Positions 18,566-28,219 of a DNA stretch of 64,000 nt are shown here, piece after piece. The DNA lies in the NCBI GenBank assembly GCA_013360295.1, contig JABWCL010000016.1:38973-102972 (forward strand). The letters run 5' to 3'. Below the pieces are notes generated by a model. It searched no databases. It was not told the DNA's origin and was given only the letters and a program-made list of their open reading frames with translations. The translations under genes and the position numbers were made by a program. Each line of letters starts with the position of its first letter. Position 1 is the first letter of the stretch. Source of the DNA: Ignavibacteriaceae bacterium (GTDB lineage: Bacteria > Bacteroidota > Ignavibacteria > Ignavibacteriales > Ignavibacteriaceae).

Positions 18566-20056
18566 CTAATTAGGGCGCTTTTTATTTATTTTTTCCTGTT
18601 CTTTAATGTACTTATTCAGGGCGGGGTCCTTGCTTTTTTCAAATGCTATTTTCAAGAATTTTAGACCCAGGCCAATATTTTGATCCATGATGTATGTTTT
18701 TCCCAATTCAGTTAGAATTGCGGCATCATTCTCATGAAGGATATTAAGGTGATTTAATAATTTTATGGCACTTTCCCTTTTGTTAAGAGCAACGAGATCT
18801 CTTGTGAAATCAAGAATCTCAGGTAGATTATACACACAAGCGAGCGAGTCATCAGCTCTGAGAGTATCGAGAAAGCTAATTACCTCTTTAATACCACCTG
18901 AACTGTATAGAATGTGCAGTGAATCATCCAGAAGGCAAAACGGGAGTGTGAGAGACGAATCACCTGATGCAAGTATCAGAATATCTTTCGCAGCGTCACC
19001 AATATTTCGATCTCTGAGATTAATAAGATGGGCAGTCACCATTTTTTTTCGGGGATGTATAATGAGATTTGAAACGAATCCTGTCCCCGCACCGCTGTGG
19101 CCAAAGTATTGAATTTCATTATTGACAGAGTTAATTGTAACTCCAAGGCCATAGGTTGGATTTTGTTTCGAGGGTCTTAACACAGAATCAAGAGAAGCAC
19201 CTGTTATTAAATTATTGTTCAATAGTGCGCTGCCAAGATTAAGAAGGTCTTCCAGAGAGCACAGCATGCCTCCACCGGCGTATTTTATGGATAGGTCCGC
19301 AAGGCCAGCGTTTTCGAATTCACGCGTTGCATTCTTTGAGTATCCTTTAGCTCTGTTGGAGATCAGGGATCTTTGCACATCAAACCTTGCTGTATTCATT
19401 TTAGCAGGGGTAAAAATATTCTCTTTAATATAATCCACGAAAAGTTTTCCGCTGACTTTTTCAATAACTGCAGCAAGCAGATTGTATGAAAGTGTAGAGT
19501 AGAGATACCTGGAACCCGGTTTGAATTCCAGAGAATCTTTAGCAATGTAATTTACTGCATCAATAGAAGAGCCAAAATAAATCGTAAGATCAAATTCCTT
19601 TGCCCGGTAAGTTCTCAAACCTGAAGTGTGATTTAGTATGTGGCGTATAGTGAAAACATATTTTTTCCTCGGAAATTCAGGCAGATATTTCCTTACATCA
19701 TCATCAAGTTTTATTTTACCGGTCTCCACGAGCTGCATTATCGCTATTGAAGTGATTAATTTAGAAATCGAAGCTATACGGAACAACGATTTTGGGCCTG
19801 CAGGTATTCCGTTTTCCAGGTCGGAATAACCCCGGTAGGCTGTCCATCTCGTTGAGTCTGGCATCTGAAGTCCAACTTCTAAGGCGGGTACTTTGTAGAG
19901 AGAATAATATTTGTCCGCGTAATCATTAAGCTTTTTCGTACTGATTTGCGGATATGTCCAGGTTGAGAGAAAGAAAGCAAGAAGTAAAAATCTGATTATC
20001 AGAGCGGGGCGGAATAAAGATGCCGGTTCGATTATATAGTTATAATAAGTAGTCAA
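18566..20056 (-). CDS. LACTB/class C-like serine hydrolase with C-terminal helical repeats
   Basis: A 496-residue exported protein of the beta-lactamase/D-Ala-D-Ala peptidase fold. A hydrophobic segment at about residues 18-34 is a signal or anchor. Active-site motifs are S96-I-S-K99 in RIASISKLIT, Y186-S-T188 in YLYSTLSYNLL (the YST of LACTB-like proteases in place of YxN), and GHSGAGTG in place of KTG. The last 100 residues (from about 390) look like helical TPR-type repeats. A peptidase or esterase acting in the periplasm is more probable than an antibiotic-degrading enzyme. The start is TTG at 20056, since no ATG precedes the signal segment. It follows clpP by 20 bp. Confidence 0.85.
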   Translation of the reverse strand: MTTYYNYIIEPASLFRPALIIRFLLLAFFLSTWTYPQISTKKLNDYADKYYSLYKVPALEVGLQMPDSTRWTAYRGYSDLENGIPAGPKSLFRIASISKLITSIAIMQLVETGKIKLDDDVRKYLPEFPRKKYVFTIRHILNHTSGLRTYRAKEFDLTIYFGSSIDAVNYIAKDSLEFKPGSRYLYSTLSYNLLAAVIEKVSGKLFVDYIKENIFTPAKMNTARFDVQRSLISNRAKGYSKNATREFENAGLADLSIKYAGGGMLCSLEDLLNLGSALLNNNLITGASLDSVLRPSKQNPTYGLGVTINSVNNEIQYFGHSGAGTGFVSNLIIHPRKKMVTAHLINLRDRNIGDAAKDILILASGDSSLTLPFCLLDDSLHILYSSGGIKEVISFLDTLRADDSLACVYNLPEILDFTRDLVALNKRESAIKLLNHLNILHENDAAILTELGKTYIMDQNIGLGLKFLKIAFEKSKDPALNKYIKEQEKINKKRPN

Positions 20057-20076
20057 ACCGGCATTCGGGGAAAAAA

Positions 20077-20688
20077 TTATTGACGTTTGTCAAGAATATT
20101 ATCAATGATATTGTATTCTTTGGCTTCTTGTGAAGTCATAAAATAATCTCGTTCACAGTCCTTGAAGATTTGTTCGACGCTTTTACCTGTGTGAGAACTT
20201 AATATCTGATAAAGGGTATCTCTAGTTTTAAGCATTTCCTTTGCGTGGATCTCGATATCCGTGGTCTGGCCCTGTAAGCCACCGACCCAAGGCTGGTGAA
20301 TCATAATCTTAGAATGAGGGAGTGCGGTTCTTTTTCCCGTGGCTCCTCCAGCCAGAAGAACAGCTCCCATACTTGCTGCCATACCTACGCAGATCGTGGA
20401 TACATCCGGTTTTATATATTTCATTGTATCATAAATGGCAAGACCCGCTGAAACGCTGCCGCCTGGGGAATTAATGTAAAGGAAAATATCCTTCTGAGCG
20501 TCTTCAGCTTCAAGGAAAATCAACTGGGCAATAGTAAGGCTTGCTACGTGGTCGTCCACCGCGGTCCCAAGGAAGATTATTCTTTCCCGAAGAAGGCGGG
20601 AATAGATGTCCATGCCGCGTTCGCCGCGCCCGGTCTGTTCAATAACGTACGGAACCAACTGGTTCATTATCTCATAGTTGCTATTCAT
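20077..20688 (-). CDS. clpP: ATP-dependent Clp protease proteolytic subunit
   Basis: A 203-residue ClpP, the serine-peptidase ring that degrades proteins fed by ClpX, ClpA or ClpC. The catalytic serine lies in [13 protein letters not shown], the histidine in [11 protein letters not shown] and the aspartate in [27 protein letters not shown] is the usual N-terminal region. The start is placed at the ATG giving [11 protein letters not shown], which matches ClpP N-termini and overlaps the trigger factor stop by 8 bases. An ATG eight codons upstream is an alternative. The tig-clpP order is the common bacterial arrangement. clpX, often next, is replaced here by a LACTB-like gene. Confidence 0.96.
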   Translation of the reverse strand: MNSNYEIMNQLVPYVIEQTGRGERGMDIYSRLLRERIIFLGTAVDDHVASLTIAQLIFLEAEDAQKDIFLYINSPGGSVSAGLAIYDTMKYIKPDVSTICVGMAASMGAVLLAGGATGKRTALPHSKIMIHQPWVGGLQGQTTDIEIHAKEMLKTRDTLYQILSSHTGKSVEQIFKDCERDYFMTSQEAKEYNIIDNILDKRQ

Positions 20689-21976
20689 GCTTGTGATCCG
20701 TTTCTTTTTCATTTTCTTTATTTATTTCTTTCGTAACTACATTATTATTTGAAATGAGGAAATCGATCAATTTCTTGTTTTCAATTCTACTCTTGACATT
20801 ATCATCAGTGCTTCTGCCACGGTCTGATTCAAGTTCGGCTTTCACTTCTTCATCAGTAGCATAAAGGTTTTCCTTCTCGATTAATGCTTCTTTTAAGAGC
20901 AGCCACTTGACTGTATTTTCAACCTTTGTCTGGTTTCGTTTGTTAAATTCCTCTTCTGAGATGGGGCCACGCTGGTTTCTTGCTTTTTTATCCCTCACTT
21001 CATCCTCATATAAGGAGTGAAGGTAACGCTTGACATAAACCGGGGGAGGCGTGAAATTATTTTTTTCGACAACTTTACTCTGGATCGCAGAGACCGTGAA
21101 TTCGGTAGTGAGTTCCTGATAATAACGGTCGAAATAGGATTTCAGGAAATCCCTGAATTCGGTTTCGCTTTTTGCCATCCCATAAGATACCTTCTGGAAA
21201 TTTTCTTCCGTGGGTTCGGGAGGCACAATTTTGTTAATTTCTTTAACGATTCCTTTATATTTAAATTCTTCTTCGTGAAGAACTTCCTCATTCGTTTCGG
21301 GATTTTTATGGGTATGTGAATCTTTGAAAGTGAAAATGAAATCTTCGTTTAGGTTTTTACCCATCAGAGCTTCTTTTAAAGCGGGCATAACATTGGGATC
21401 AGACAGATCAACTTTTATGTTTTCCATCATCGATCCGGCTACGATATTGCCGTCATTGTCAATCTTATTCAGATCCAGTGTCACGGAATGGCTATTATCT
21501 GAAATGTTTTCCGCCGGGGCAAGAGTGCTCAGACTTTTGAGAGCTTTTTCGTACTCTGAGTCAATTTCCTCTTGCCTGGCTTCAAATTTTACTATTTCAA
21601 CTGTCTGTGCGGTATAATCTTTAACGTCCAGTATCGGAGGGATCTCATACTCAGTTTTGAATGTCAGGGCTTCCTTGCCGGTAAAATCAAGGTCTTTTAT
21701 CTTAACGGTTTCGGGTATAGGATAAATTGCATTAGCCTTGAGGTATTCCGACGCTGTATCTATCGCGATGTTTTCGTAAGCGATCAGTTCAAGAGAATTG
21801 CCATACAGACGTTTGATTACCGAATCAGGTACCTTACCTTTTCTGAAACCGTCAACGGCAATTTTGCTTTTTTGTTTTTTTATCTCTTTGTCGAAAGATT
21901 CCTCAAGTTCTGAAAATGGGACTGTAAAGGATAATTCGATCTGCGAATCTGAAATGTTAACTTGTTTAGTTTCCAA
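20681..21976 (-). CDS. tig: Trigger factor
   Basis: A 431-residue trigger factor, the ribosome-bound chaperone that meets nascent chains. The ribosome-docking signature is [16 protein letters not shown] at about residues 40-55; a PPIase-like middle part spans about 150-250 with an acidic, histidine-containing insert ([12 protein letters not shown]), and the helical C-terminal arms follow. The start is TTG at 21976, giving [16 protein letters not shown] with a GAGGT ribosome site seven bases upstream. The frame stays open for 21 more codons upstream, but these read through the 3' half of the tRNA-Leu gene and are not coding. tRNA-Leu, tig and clpP are consecutive on the minus strand. Confidence 0.95.
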   Translation of the reverse strand: METKQVNISDSQIELSFTVPFSELEESFDKEIKKQKSKIAVDGFRKGKVPDSVIKRLYGNSLELIAYENIAIDTASEYLKANAIYPIPETVKIKDLDFTGKEALTFKTEYEIPPILDVKDYTAQTVEIVKFEARQEEIDSEYEKALKSLSTLAPAENISDNSHSVTLDLNKIDNDGNIVAGSMMENIKVDLSDPNVMPALKEALMGKNLNEDFIFTFKDSHTHKNPETNEEVLHEEEFKYKGIVKEINKIVPPEPTEENFQKVSYGMAKSETEFRDFLKSYFDRYYQELTTEFTVSAIQSKVVEKNNFTPPPVYVKRYLHSLYEDEVRDKKARNQRGPISEEEFNKRNQTKVENTVKWLLLKEALIEKENLYATDEEVKAELESDRGRSTDDNVKSRIENKKLIDFLISNNNVVTKEINKENEKETDHKHE

Positions 21977-22000
21977 AAAATGACCTCGTTTATTAAATTG

Positions 22001-22082
22001 TGCGGAAGAGGGGACTCGAACCCCTACGGATTGCTCCACTAGATCCTAAGTCTAGCGCGTCTGCCAATTCCGCCACATCCGC
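22001..22082 (-). tRNA. tRNA-Leu, anticodon UAG
   Basis: The minus strand folds as a class II tRNA: acceptor GCGGATG with CTTCCGC, anticodon arm CTAGA-CTTAGGA-TCTAG with anticodon TAG, a variable arm closed by GGA/TCC, and T-arm AGGGG-TTCGAGT-CCCCT. It would read CUN leucine codons. The acceptor stem has a T6:T67 mismatch. The 3' CCA is not encoded (CAA follows the discriminator A). Confidence 0.95.
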
Positions 22083-22268
22083 TAAAAAATTTAAACCATA
22101 AATATACGGGGAATTAGAATTTTTCCCAAATCACCAACAAATCGTGGTTCTTCTCAAAAGTGACTTATGACAACAAAATGGATATTCTTCCGGTTCGGCA
22201 ATATAAAATCTTTTATTTTAGCAGTTATATAGTTATTTTCATTACTTTATTTACATAGTTTATAAATA

Positions 22269-22997
22269 ATGAAATTAAACTACATATATTCATCGAGAAC
22301 CGGTCTTAGACGGAGCATAAACGAGGACTATGTTGATGTTTTTGAAGTCGAAGACGGATTATTAGCTATAGTTTGTGACGGTCTCGGGGGCAATAAAGCC
22401 GGTGAGGTGGCATCCAAACTGGCTGTATCTTCCATTTATAATTCGTTTCTGAGTAGTAGTGCCTCTGATTACAAAACCAGGATCCATGACTCAATCAAAT
22501 TCGCTAATAGTCAATTGATCAGTGCTTCTTCCAATAATAATGAATATAAGGGGATGGCAACGACATCAGTAGTACTTTTCCTGAATAAAAACCTCGCTTA
22601 CTGGGGGCATGTGGGTGATTCAAGATTGTACTATTACTCCCATAATCAGATCGAACAGGTAACCAAAGACCACAGTTTTGTTCAAAAACTACTCGATGAC
22701 GGCTATATTTCATCCAAAGACGCAGAGCACCATCCTCATAAAAACGTAATAATGAGGGCGCTTGGAGATAAATCTAATCTTGAGATTGATACAGATATAA
22801 TCAAATTCCATAAAAATGAATCGTGGAAATTTCTCCTTTGCACCGATGGTGTCAGTAACGTATTATCAAAAGCTGAACTTGCACAGCATCTCAGTAATGA
22901 TAACCTCGAATTTATTTCAAAATCCTTCTCTCAAATAATTGAGGAAAGGGGAGCCCCGGATAATTATTCTTTTATCATAATTAGTAACCACATTTAG
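22269..22997 (+). CDS. PP2C-type serine/threonine protein phosphatase
   Basis: A 242-residue PPM/PP2C phosphatase of the bacterial Stp/PrpC type. It has SRTGLRRSINEDY (metal-site aspartate), VCDGLGGNKAGEVAS, WGHVGDSRLYYY, TKDHSFVQKLLDDG, LLCTDGVSNVL and the closing APDNYSFIII, so all metal-binding aspartates are present. It would dephosphorylate proteins modified by the Ser/Thr kinase encoded 14 bp downstream, the usual antagonistic pair. No membrane segment is seen, so it acts in the cytoplasm. A 186-bp AT-rich spacer separates it from the divergent tRNA-Leu gene and probably holds both promoters. Confidence 0.95.
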   Translation: MKLNYIYSSRTGLRRSINEDYVDVFEVEDGLLAIVCDGLGGNKAGEVASKLAVSSIYNSFLSSSASDYKTRIHDSIKFANSQLISASSNNNEYKGMATTSVVLFLNKNLAYWGHVGDSRLYYYSHNQIEQVTKDHSFVQKLLDDGYISSKDAEHHPHKNVIMRALGDKSNLEIDTDIIKFHKNESWKFLLCTDGVSNVLSKAELAQHLSNDNLEFISKSFSQIIEERGAPDNYSFIIISNHI

Positions 22998-23011
22998 TTA
23001 AGCAGGTAAAG

Positions 23012-24922
23012 ATGATCGGATCAGTAATAGAGAACTATAAAATTATTTCCGTTCTGGGTGAGGGAGGGATGGGAGTAGTGTATAAAGCCCTTGATATGAA
23101 ACTGGAGCGGTTCGTGGCTCTCAAGATCCTTGGCACACAATCCCTGAACAGTTCTCAGTTTATCGAGAGATTCAAAAGGGAAGCCCGTAATCAGGCTAAG
23201 TTAAATCATCCGAATATTGTACCTGTGTTTGGGTTTACTGATGATAACGGGATTCTGGGGATAGCCATGGAATATGTTGAAGGTGAAACTCTCGAAAAGA
23301 TTATTTTCAGAAAAAAACGGCTGGAAGTTGTTGAAGCCCTTAATATAATCAAGCAGGTTTTGGCGGGTGTTGGATATGCACACAGTAAAGGTTTTATACA
23401 CCGTGATATTAAGCCGTCAAACATAATAATCAGCCGTGAGGGCACGGTGAAGATAATGGACTTTGGAATTTCCAAATCGATCTTTGAAAAGGGGATCACG
23501 AAAACCGGCACCAAGATTGGCACTATTCTTTATATGAGCCCTGAACAGATTCGCGCTGAAGAACCAACAAGACAGAGCGATATCTATTCTATTGGTATCA
23601 CACTTTATGAAATGCTTACCGGGATCACACCTTTTGATTACGGGACAGAGTACGACATCATGGAGGGGCATCTTAAGAAAACACCGCAAAGAGTATCTCT
23701 GACAATCAATACAATCCCTCCGGAAGTTGATAAGATCGTCGCGAAAGCATTGGATAAACTCGCAATTAAGAGATATAAAAGTTGTGATGAATTTAATGAA
23801 GAACTTGAACCGGTAATTCTAAGATATTCGCAAAAAGCTCCGACTACTTACAAGGAAGCAAAAAAAGAACCGGTACAGCGTTCAGGATTTATCCATAAAA
23901 CTAAAATCACTTTACTGACTGCTGTAATCCTTGGAATGTTTCTTGGTCTAGCGTACTTATTATTCCAGGCCATCTCCGATTTTTGGCCTTCGATTACAAA
24001 ACTGGAACCAAAATCGGTGGAAGATACAACTTCCGGTGTCAAGAATTCACCTAAATATGTTGAAAAAAGTAATTTCGCGCAGCTATCTACAGGTATCAGT
24101 GGTAACCTTAATTCAGTCTATTTTGTTGATGAATATCTCGGTATAGCTTGCGGGGAGGCAGGTACAATTATTAAAACTACCGACGGCGGAGAAGCTTGGC
24201 AAATAGTTAATTTCCCGGATTCAATTTCTTTATTTGATGTACGGTTCAGCAGCGCGGGCAGTGGATTTTTAATTGGCGAGGGCGGGAGAATTTACAAGAC
24301 TACTGACCTTGGCGATACATGGGTCAGGGTCCCGGTTCAGGTTAATGAAAGTCTCTTCTCAATTGAGTTTGTTGATAATAGTAATGGTTTCATCGTCGGA
24401 AGTAAGGGAATGGTACTCCGTACAACCAATAGCGGTAATAACTGGTATCAGGTCAGAGTTCCAACATCGAATCTTTTATATAATCTTGCTTTCGCCGATA
24501 ACAGTACAGGCTTTATCGTTGGCTGGAACGGTACCGTGCTGAAAACAAATAACGGAGGTGTCTCCTGGGAAACTGTACCTTCATTCACTGATAAGTATCT
24601 AAGGGATGTTGCTTTGATTGATCAGAATATTGGAATTGTATGCGGAGCGGGAGGCGAGGTTTTTAGAACTTCGGATGGTGGTAAATCATGGACATCCATT
24701 TCTACCGCATCCACTTCTGGGTTAGCATCAGTTTTATTCGTCAATGATTCCAGGGGATTAATCGTGTCAACACGAGGCGAAATTCTTGAATCATTTGACG
24801 GGGGAAACTCATGGAAAATTAATCCGAGCGGGAATTATTTTTCTTTATCGAAGATCGCGGCATCCGGGAAAAATCTCTATGTTGCCGGATTTAATGGTGT
24901 TGTCCTTAAAAGCGGTTTCTGA
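23012..24922 (+). CDS. Transmembrane Ser/Thr kinase with Ycf48-like propeller sensor
   Basis: A 636-residue receptor-type kinase. The cytoplasmic kinase domain (9-270) has GEGGMGVVY, Lys38 in VALKIL, HRD at 130-132 in FIHRDIKPSN, DFG at 150-152 and GTILYMSPEQI. A single membrane helix lies at about 290-312. The external part, from about 355 to the end, consists of seven repeats, each with a G-x2-G-x2-hK-TTDGG-x-W type core (GEAGTIIKTTDGGEAW, GEGGRIYKTTDLGDTW, GSKGMVLRTTNSGNNW, GWNGTVLKTNNGGVSW, GAGGEVFRTSDGGKSW, STRGEILESFDGGNSW, then GFNGVVLKS). This fits a seven-bladed Ycf48/BNR-type propeller instead of PASTA repeats. The ligand is unknown. It follows the PP2C gene closely. Confidence 0.93.
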   Translation: MIGSVIENYKIISVLGEGGMGVVYKALDMKLERFVALKILGTQSLNSSQFIERFKREARNQAKLNHPNIVPVFGFTDDNGILGIAMEYVEGETLEKIIFRKKRLEVVEALNIIKQVLAGVGYAHSKGFIHRDIKPSNIIISREGTVKIMDFGISKSIFEKGITKTGTKIGTILYMSPEQIRAEEPTRQSDIYSIGITLYEMLTGITPFDYGTEYDIMEGHLKKTPQRVSLTINTIPPEVDKIVAKALDKLAIKRYKSCDEFNEELEPVILRYSQKAPTTYKEAKKEPVQRSGFIHKTKITLLTAVILGMFLGLAYLLFQAISDFWPSITKLEPKSVEDTTSGVKNSPKYVEKSNFAQLSTGISGNLNSVYFVDEYLGIACGEAGTIIKTTDGGEAWQIVNFPDSISLFDVRFSSAGSGFLIGEGGRIYKTTDLGDTWVRVPVQVNESLFSIEFVDNSNGFIVGSKGMVLRTTNSGNNWYQVRVPTSNLLYNLAFADNSTGFIVGWNGTVLKTNNGGVSWETVPSFTDKYLRDVALIDQNIGIVCGAGGEVFRTSDGGKSWTSISTASTSGLASVLFVNDSRGLIVSTRGEILESFDGGNSWKINPSGNYFSLSKIAASGKNLYVAGFNGVVLKSGF

Positions 24923-24954
24923 TCACATATTGTTAAAACATTATTACTGAAGAC

Positions 24955-27144
24955 TTGAGGATTTTTCGGAACTCAGGAATCGCTCTTTTAAGATTTAATT
25001 CTCTTCACTGGCTCATCTTAATTCTGATTATGCTGTTGAATGCAGCCGGATCATTTCTCCCCTATGTGCGGTTTTTCAGTTATGAGTTTGCTGTCTTCAA
25101 TTCCGTTATTATTGCTTTCCTTGCGGGCTTTTTATATCTGCACTTTTTAAAGAACTCAAACATAGATTCTTTTCAAAAATCCGGGTACCTACTTTTTTCG
25201 GTTATCATTACACTTGTTCCGGTTTTTTACGCTTTAACAGTCAGCCTTATTTATAATAATTGCCTGACTCTCCACGGTTTATCATATTATGTTGTTATCA
25301 CGGTACCCGCGCCTTTGATCGGAATGGCTATTGCGTCAGTTAGCAGGTATTTCAGGATGCAGAAGACAGCTTTTCTTACTGTGTTCTTTTTTATACTTCT
25401 GGCATGGATACCGGAAATCTATTTTAATCCGCAAATTTATTTTTATAATCCGATTTTAGTTTTTTTCCCGGGGACCATTTATGATGATTTAATCCTTCTT
25501 AACTTTGATATAATCGCGTATCGAGTATTTACGGTTTTTTGTGCGGGTGTCATCATCGCCGCTACTGGGTTGTGTTGGAGTAAGACCGTCAGGAAGTATC
25601 AGATAATAGCCTTGCTTCTCATCTCTATTTTATATGCGTCCACTTTCTTTGTTTATCCCCGAGTTGGATTATCAACGACCCGGGATATGCTGGAAAAGAC
25701 CGCGAAGGGAAAAATCGGTCAAACAGAAAATCAGATTTTTATTTTTAACGATATAAGCAAAGAAGAGGCAAAATATATTTCATTTTTGCAGAGATACTAC
25801 ATTGATGACCTGGAGAATTCATGGGGTGTCCGGGGAAAAAATCTGTACAATACATTCATCTTCCGCGATAATACAGAAAAGAAATTGCTTTTCGGAACTG
25901 CAAACGCAGATGTAGCGAAACCCTGGCAGAGGTCAGTATTTCTTACAACAGAATCTTACAGCAGGAATCTGCAGCACGAACTGGCTCACATTGCATTTGC
26001 AGACTTCTCTTCTAATTTACTCGGTATTCCCGCAAACTTTGATTTTTCTATTATTGAAGGATTCGCGACTGCCGCAACCGGATACTATGATGAATACAGC
26101 CTGGAGTACCTGACATCACTCTTCTTCCATTATGACTCTGCCTTCTTAAGTGAGAATTCAGAGGGAATTGATTTTTTTACCCTCTCATCTTCTGCTGGTT
26201 ATATTGTGTCTGGTGCATTCATAAAATATCTCAAAGAAAAATACGATCTCAATTCAATTAAGAAGCTCTATGAAACGGGGGAATTCCAGAGTGCATTCAA
26301 CAGGAACTTCAGGGATATATTTGGTGAATTTTATTTATATATCAAATCCCTTAATTATTCGTACTCAGAAGAGCGAGCCATTTATTTCTTTAAGCGTCCG
26401 GCAGTACTCCGGCGTTATTGCCCAAGATATCTTGCATACCGGATAAATAAGGCTGCACTGCATTTTAATAATATGGAATATACACAGGCGATAGCAATAT
26501 ACGAGGACCTGCTGAAGAAGACCAATGACAGCAGGGTGGTTCTGGGGAAAGTAAGGGCATTGCTAGCGCAGCAGAAATATAGTGATACCCAAGAGTTTAT
26601 TCAATTAATAAAGGGGGAAGTCTCTGGAACTGTTGAATTCTATCTCAGGATGTTAAATATTGATCTCGAATACTTAAATTCCGGTAATTCGGTGGTTGCT
26701 GAAAAGTATAATAATCTATTGAAAATGTGCCCGACGGAGTGGTTTGCGGAATATCTACAGACACGTATTATACTGCTTGAGCGGGACCTTCTTAAGAATT
26801 ATCTTGATGTTGGAATTAAAAGAAAAAGCGAGATCCTTCACCGCGCATTCAAATCCACCGGTGAACCTGTATTGATCAGCGCTATTTTATCTGATGGCGA
26901 CTCACTAACTTCGGAATTAGAGAGTTATAGCCCTCCAAAGGAGGGTAAACAGTACCATGTAAACAGTCATTCCGTTTTGAATATTTCAGGCTATCTGGAA
27001 AGAAAATTAAAGTTTTCAGAAGCAAAAACTTGGTTAAATTTTGGAATTAAAAATCTGAAAGACGGACTGACGGATAAATTACAGAGTAGTCTGGTACGGA
27101 TTGAATCAATTGAACAAATAATGAGTAAGAATGCTGAACCGTAA
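24955..27144 (+). CDS. Membrane metallopeptidase (HELAH) with TPR-like C-terminus
   Basis: A 729-residue protein I cannot assign to a named family. The N-terminal 235 residues form six or seven hydrophobic helices. A soluble region follows with a zinc-peptidase motif, HELAH at 341-345 and EGFAT around Glu368, the gluzincin pattern HExxH plus a downstream glutamate. From about residue 440 it is helical with TPR-like units (YTQAIAIYEDLLKKTNDSRVV). It would be a membrane-bound peptidase of the M1-like/gluzincin type, acting outside or inside the membrane depending on topology. The start is TTG (MRIFRNSG); no nearby ATG precedes the first helix. It overlaps the AI-2E transporter gene by 14 bases and follows the Ycf48-sensor kinase by 32. 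Confidence 0.75.
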   Translation: MRIFRNSGIALLRFNSLHWLILILIMLLNAAGSFLPYVRFFSYEFAVFNSVIIAFLAGFLYLHFLKNSNIDSFQKSGYLLFSVIITLVPVFYALTVSLIYNNCLTLHGLSYYVVITVPAPLIGMAIASVSRYFRMQKTAFLTVFFFILLAWIPEIYFNPQIYFYNPILVFFPGTIYDDLILLNFDIIAYRVFTVFCAGVIIAATGLCWSKTVRKYQIIALLLISILYASTFFVYPRVGLSTTRDMLEKTAKGKIGQTENQIFIFNDISKEEAKYISFLQRYYIDDLENSWGVRGKNLYNTFIFRDNTEKKLLFGTANADVAKPWQRSVFLTTESYSRNLQHELAHIAFADFSSNLLGIPANFDFSIIEGFATAATGYYDEYSLEYLTSLFFHYDSAFLSENSEGIDFFTLSSSAGYIVSGAFIKYLKEKYDLNSIKKLYETGEFQSAFNRNFRDIFGEFYLYIKSLNYSYSEERAIYFFKRPAVLRRYCPRYLAYRINKAALHFNNMEYTQAIAIYEDLLKKTNDSRVVLGKVRALLAQQKYSDTQEFIQLIKGEVSGTVEFYLRMLNIDLEYLNSGNSVVAEKYNNLLKMCPTEWFAEYLQTRIILLERDLLKNYLDVGIKRKSEILHRAFKSTGEPVLISAILSDGDSLTSELESYSPPKEGKQYHVNSHSVLNISGYLERKLKFSEAKTWLNFGIKNLKDGLTDKLQSSLVRIESIEQIMSKNAEP

Positions 27145-28219
27145 AATATTTAACTCCCTTGAAGAGAATAACAGATTACTTATATTTTTTGTGTCTGTTA
27201 TAGCTGTAGTAGCTTTTTTTTCTGTCCTGAAACTGTTAAGCCATTTATTGATTCCGATTACATTCGGAGTTTTTCTGACTTATATCTTTCATCCATTTGT
27301 GATCTATCTGACAAAGAGAAAAGTGCCTCAATGGATTGGTGTATTGTTAGTCTTACTCATCGTTATTCTGGTAATTTATCTCTCTGTTCTGTTCCTTTCG
27401 GCCTCAGTTGCCTCCCTCGGAGATAAGGGTGATTTTTACCTGAACCGTCTTGAGTCTCTGTTAACTGCGGCGCTGGCGCCATTTAATTATTCGGTTTCTG
27501 AATTACTGAAGCTTTTGAAACTTCAGTTTGATACTAATCCCGAAAGTGCGATCAAATCGATTTTATCAACCGGTATAATTCAAAGTGTTCTTAAGACACT
27601 GTCGGGCGCTCTCAACGACCTCCTGATTACCTTGTTCTTCTTCATATTTATGATTTCCGGAAAAACAGAGTTCGACAAGAAGATCAGGAGAGTTATAAGC
27701 GGCGGTAAAAACGATGGTAATAATTTATTGATTACGATTGAAAGCCAGATCCAGCAGTATTTAATTATTAAAACTATAATCAGCTTTTTACTTGCCGTCG
27801 CTATCAGCATTGTATACTTATGGTTTGGAGTTGACCTTGCTATCTTTTGGGGGATTGTTACTTTTCTCTTTAACTACATCCCTAATATAGGGGCAATTTT
27901 TGCTACAGCTGCACCTATTCTCATGATTCTGCTTCAGTTTGAGTTTTCTGCAGCCGCACTATTTTTAGTAATATTTACTGTGGGAATACATTTTCTATCA
28001 GGGAATATCATAGAACCTGTGTATGTCGGGAAGTATATGGACCTAAGTCCTGTATTCGTACTTTTTTCTCTGTTCTTCTGGGGGTACTTATGGGGTTTAC
28101 CCGGCATGTTTTTATCAGTTCCGATAGCAGCGATTATTAAGATTGTCTTTATGAATATAGACTCTTTGAAAAAATATGCCCCATTGATCGGTGGTAAAGT
28201 TTCTAATCCAAATGTATAA
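27131..28219 (+). CDS. AI-2E family transporter
   Basis: A 362-residue polytopic membrane protein of the AI-2E exporter family (PF01594). It shows about eight helices, the amphipathic central region, and the conserved late segments FNYIPNIGAIFATAAP, SGNIIEPVYVGKYMDLSP and GYLWGLPGMFLSVP. Members export small molecules or act as sodium/proton antiporters, so the substrate is not predictable and the family name should not be read as function. The start lies within the last 14 bases of the metallopeptidase gene, and the stop overlaps the next ATG by 8 bases, giving a tightly coupled three-gene block. Confidence 0.92.
   Translation: MLNRKIFNSLEENNRLLIFFVSVIAVVAFFSVLKLLSHLLIPITFGVFLTYIFHPFVIYLTKRKVPQWIGVLLVLLIVILVIYLSVLFLSASVASLGDKGDFYLNRLESLLTAALAPFNYSVSELLKLLKLQFDTNPESAIKSILSTGIIQSVLKTLSGALNDLLITLFFFIFMISGKTEFDKKIRRVISGGKNDGNNLLITIESQIQQYLIIKTIISFLLAVAISIVYLWFGVDLAIFWGIVTFLFNYIPNIGAIFATAAPILMILLQFEFSAAALFLVIFTVGIHFLSGNIIEPVYVGKYMDLSPVFVLFSLFFWGYLWGLPGMFLSVPIAAIIKIVFMNIDSLKKYAPLIGGKVSNPNV

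Noticed and set aside
18566..20056. Antibiotic-type class C beta-lactamase
   Set aside because: The motifs are SxSK, YST and HSG, which fit LACTB-like peptidases; residues needed for the AmpC type (YAN and KTG) are absent.
21977..22039. N-terminal extension of trigger factor by 21 codons
   Set aside because: These codons are the antisense-free reading of the 3' half of tRNA-Leu; a TTG with a good GAGGT site gives the family-typical start.
27131..28219. Quorum-sensing AI-2 exporter
   Set aside because: The family name is historical; no luxS or other AI-2 gene is near and the substrate cannot be inferred.
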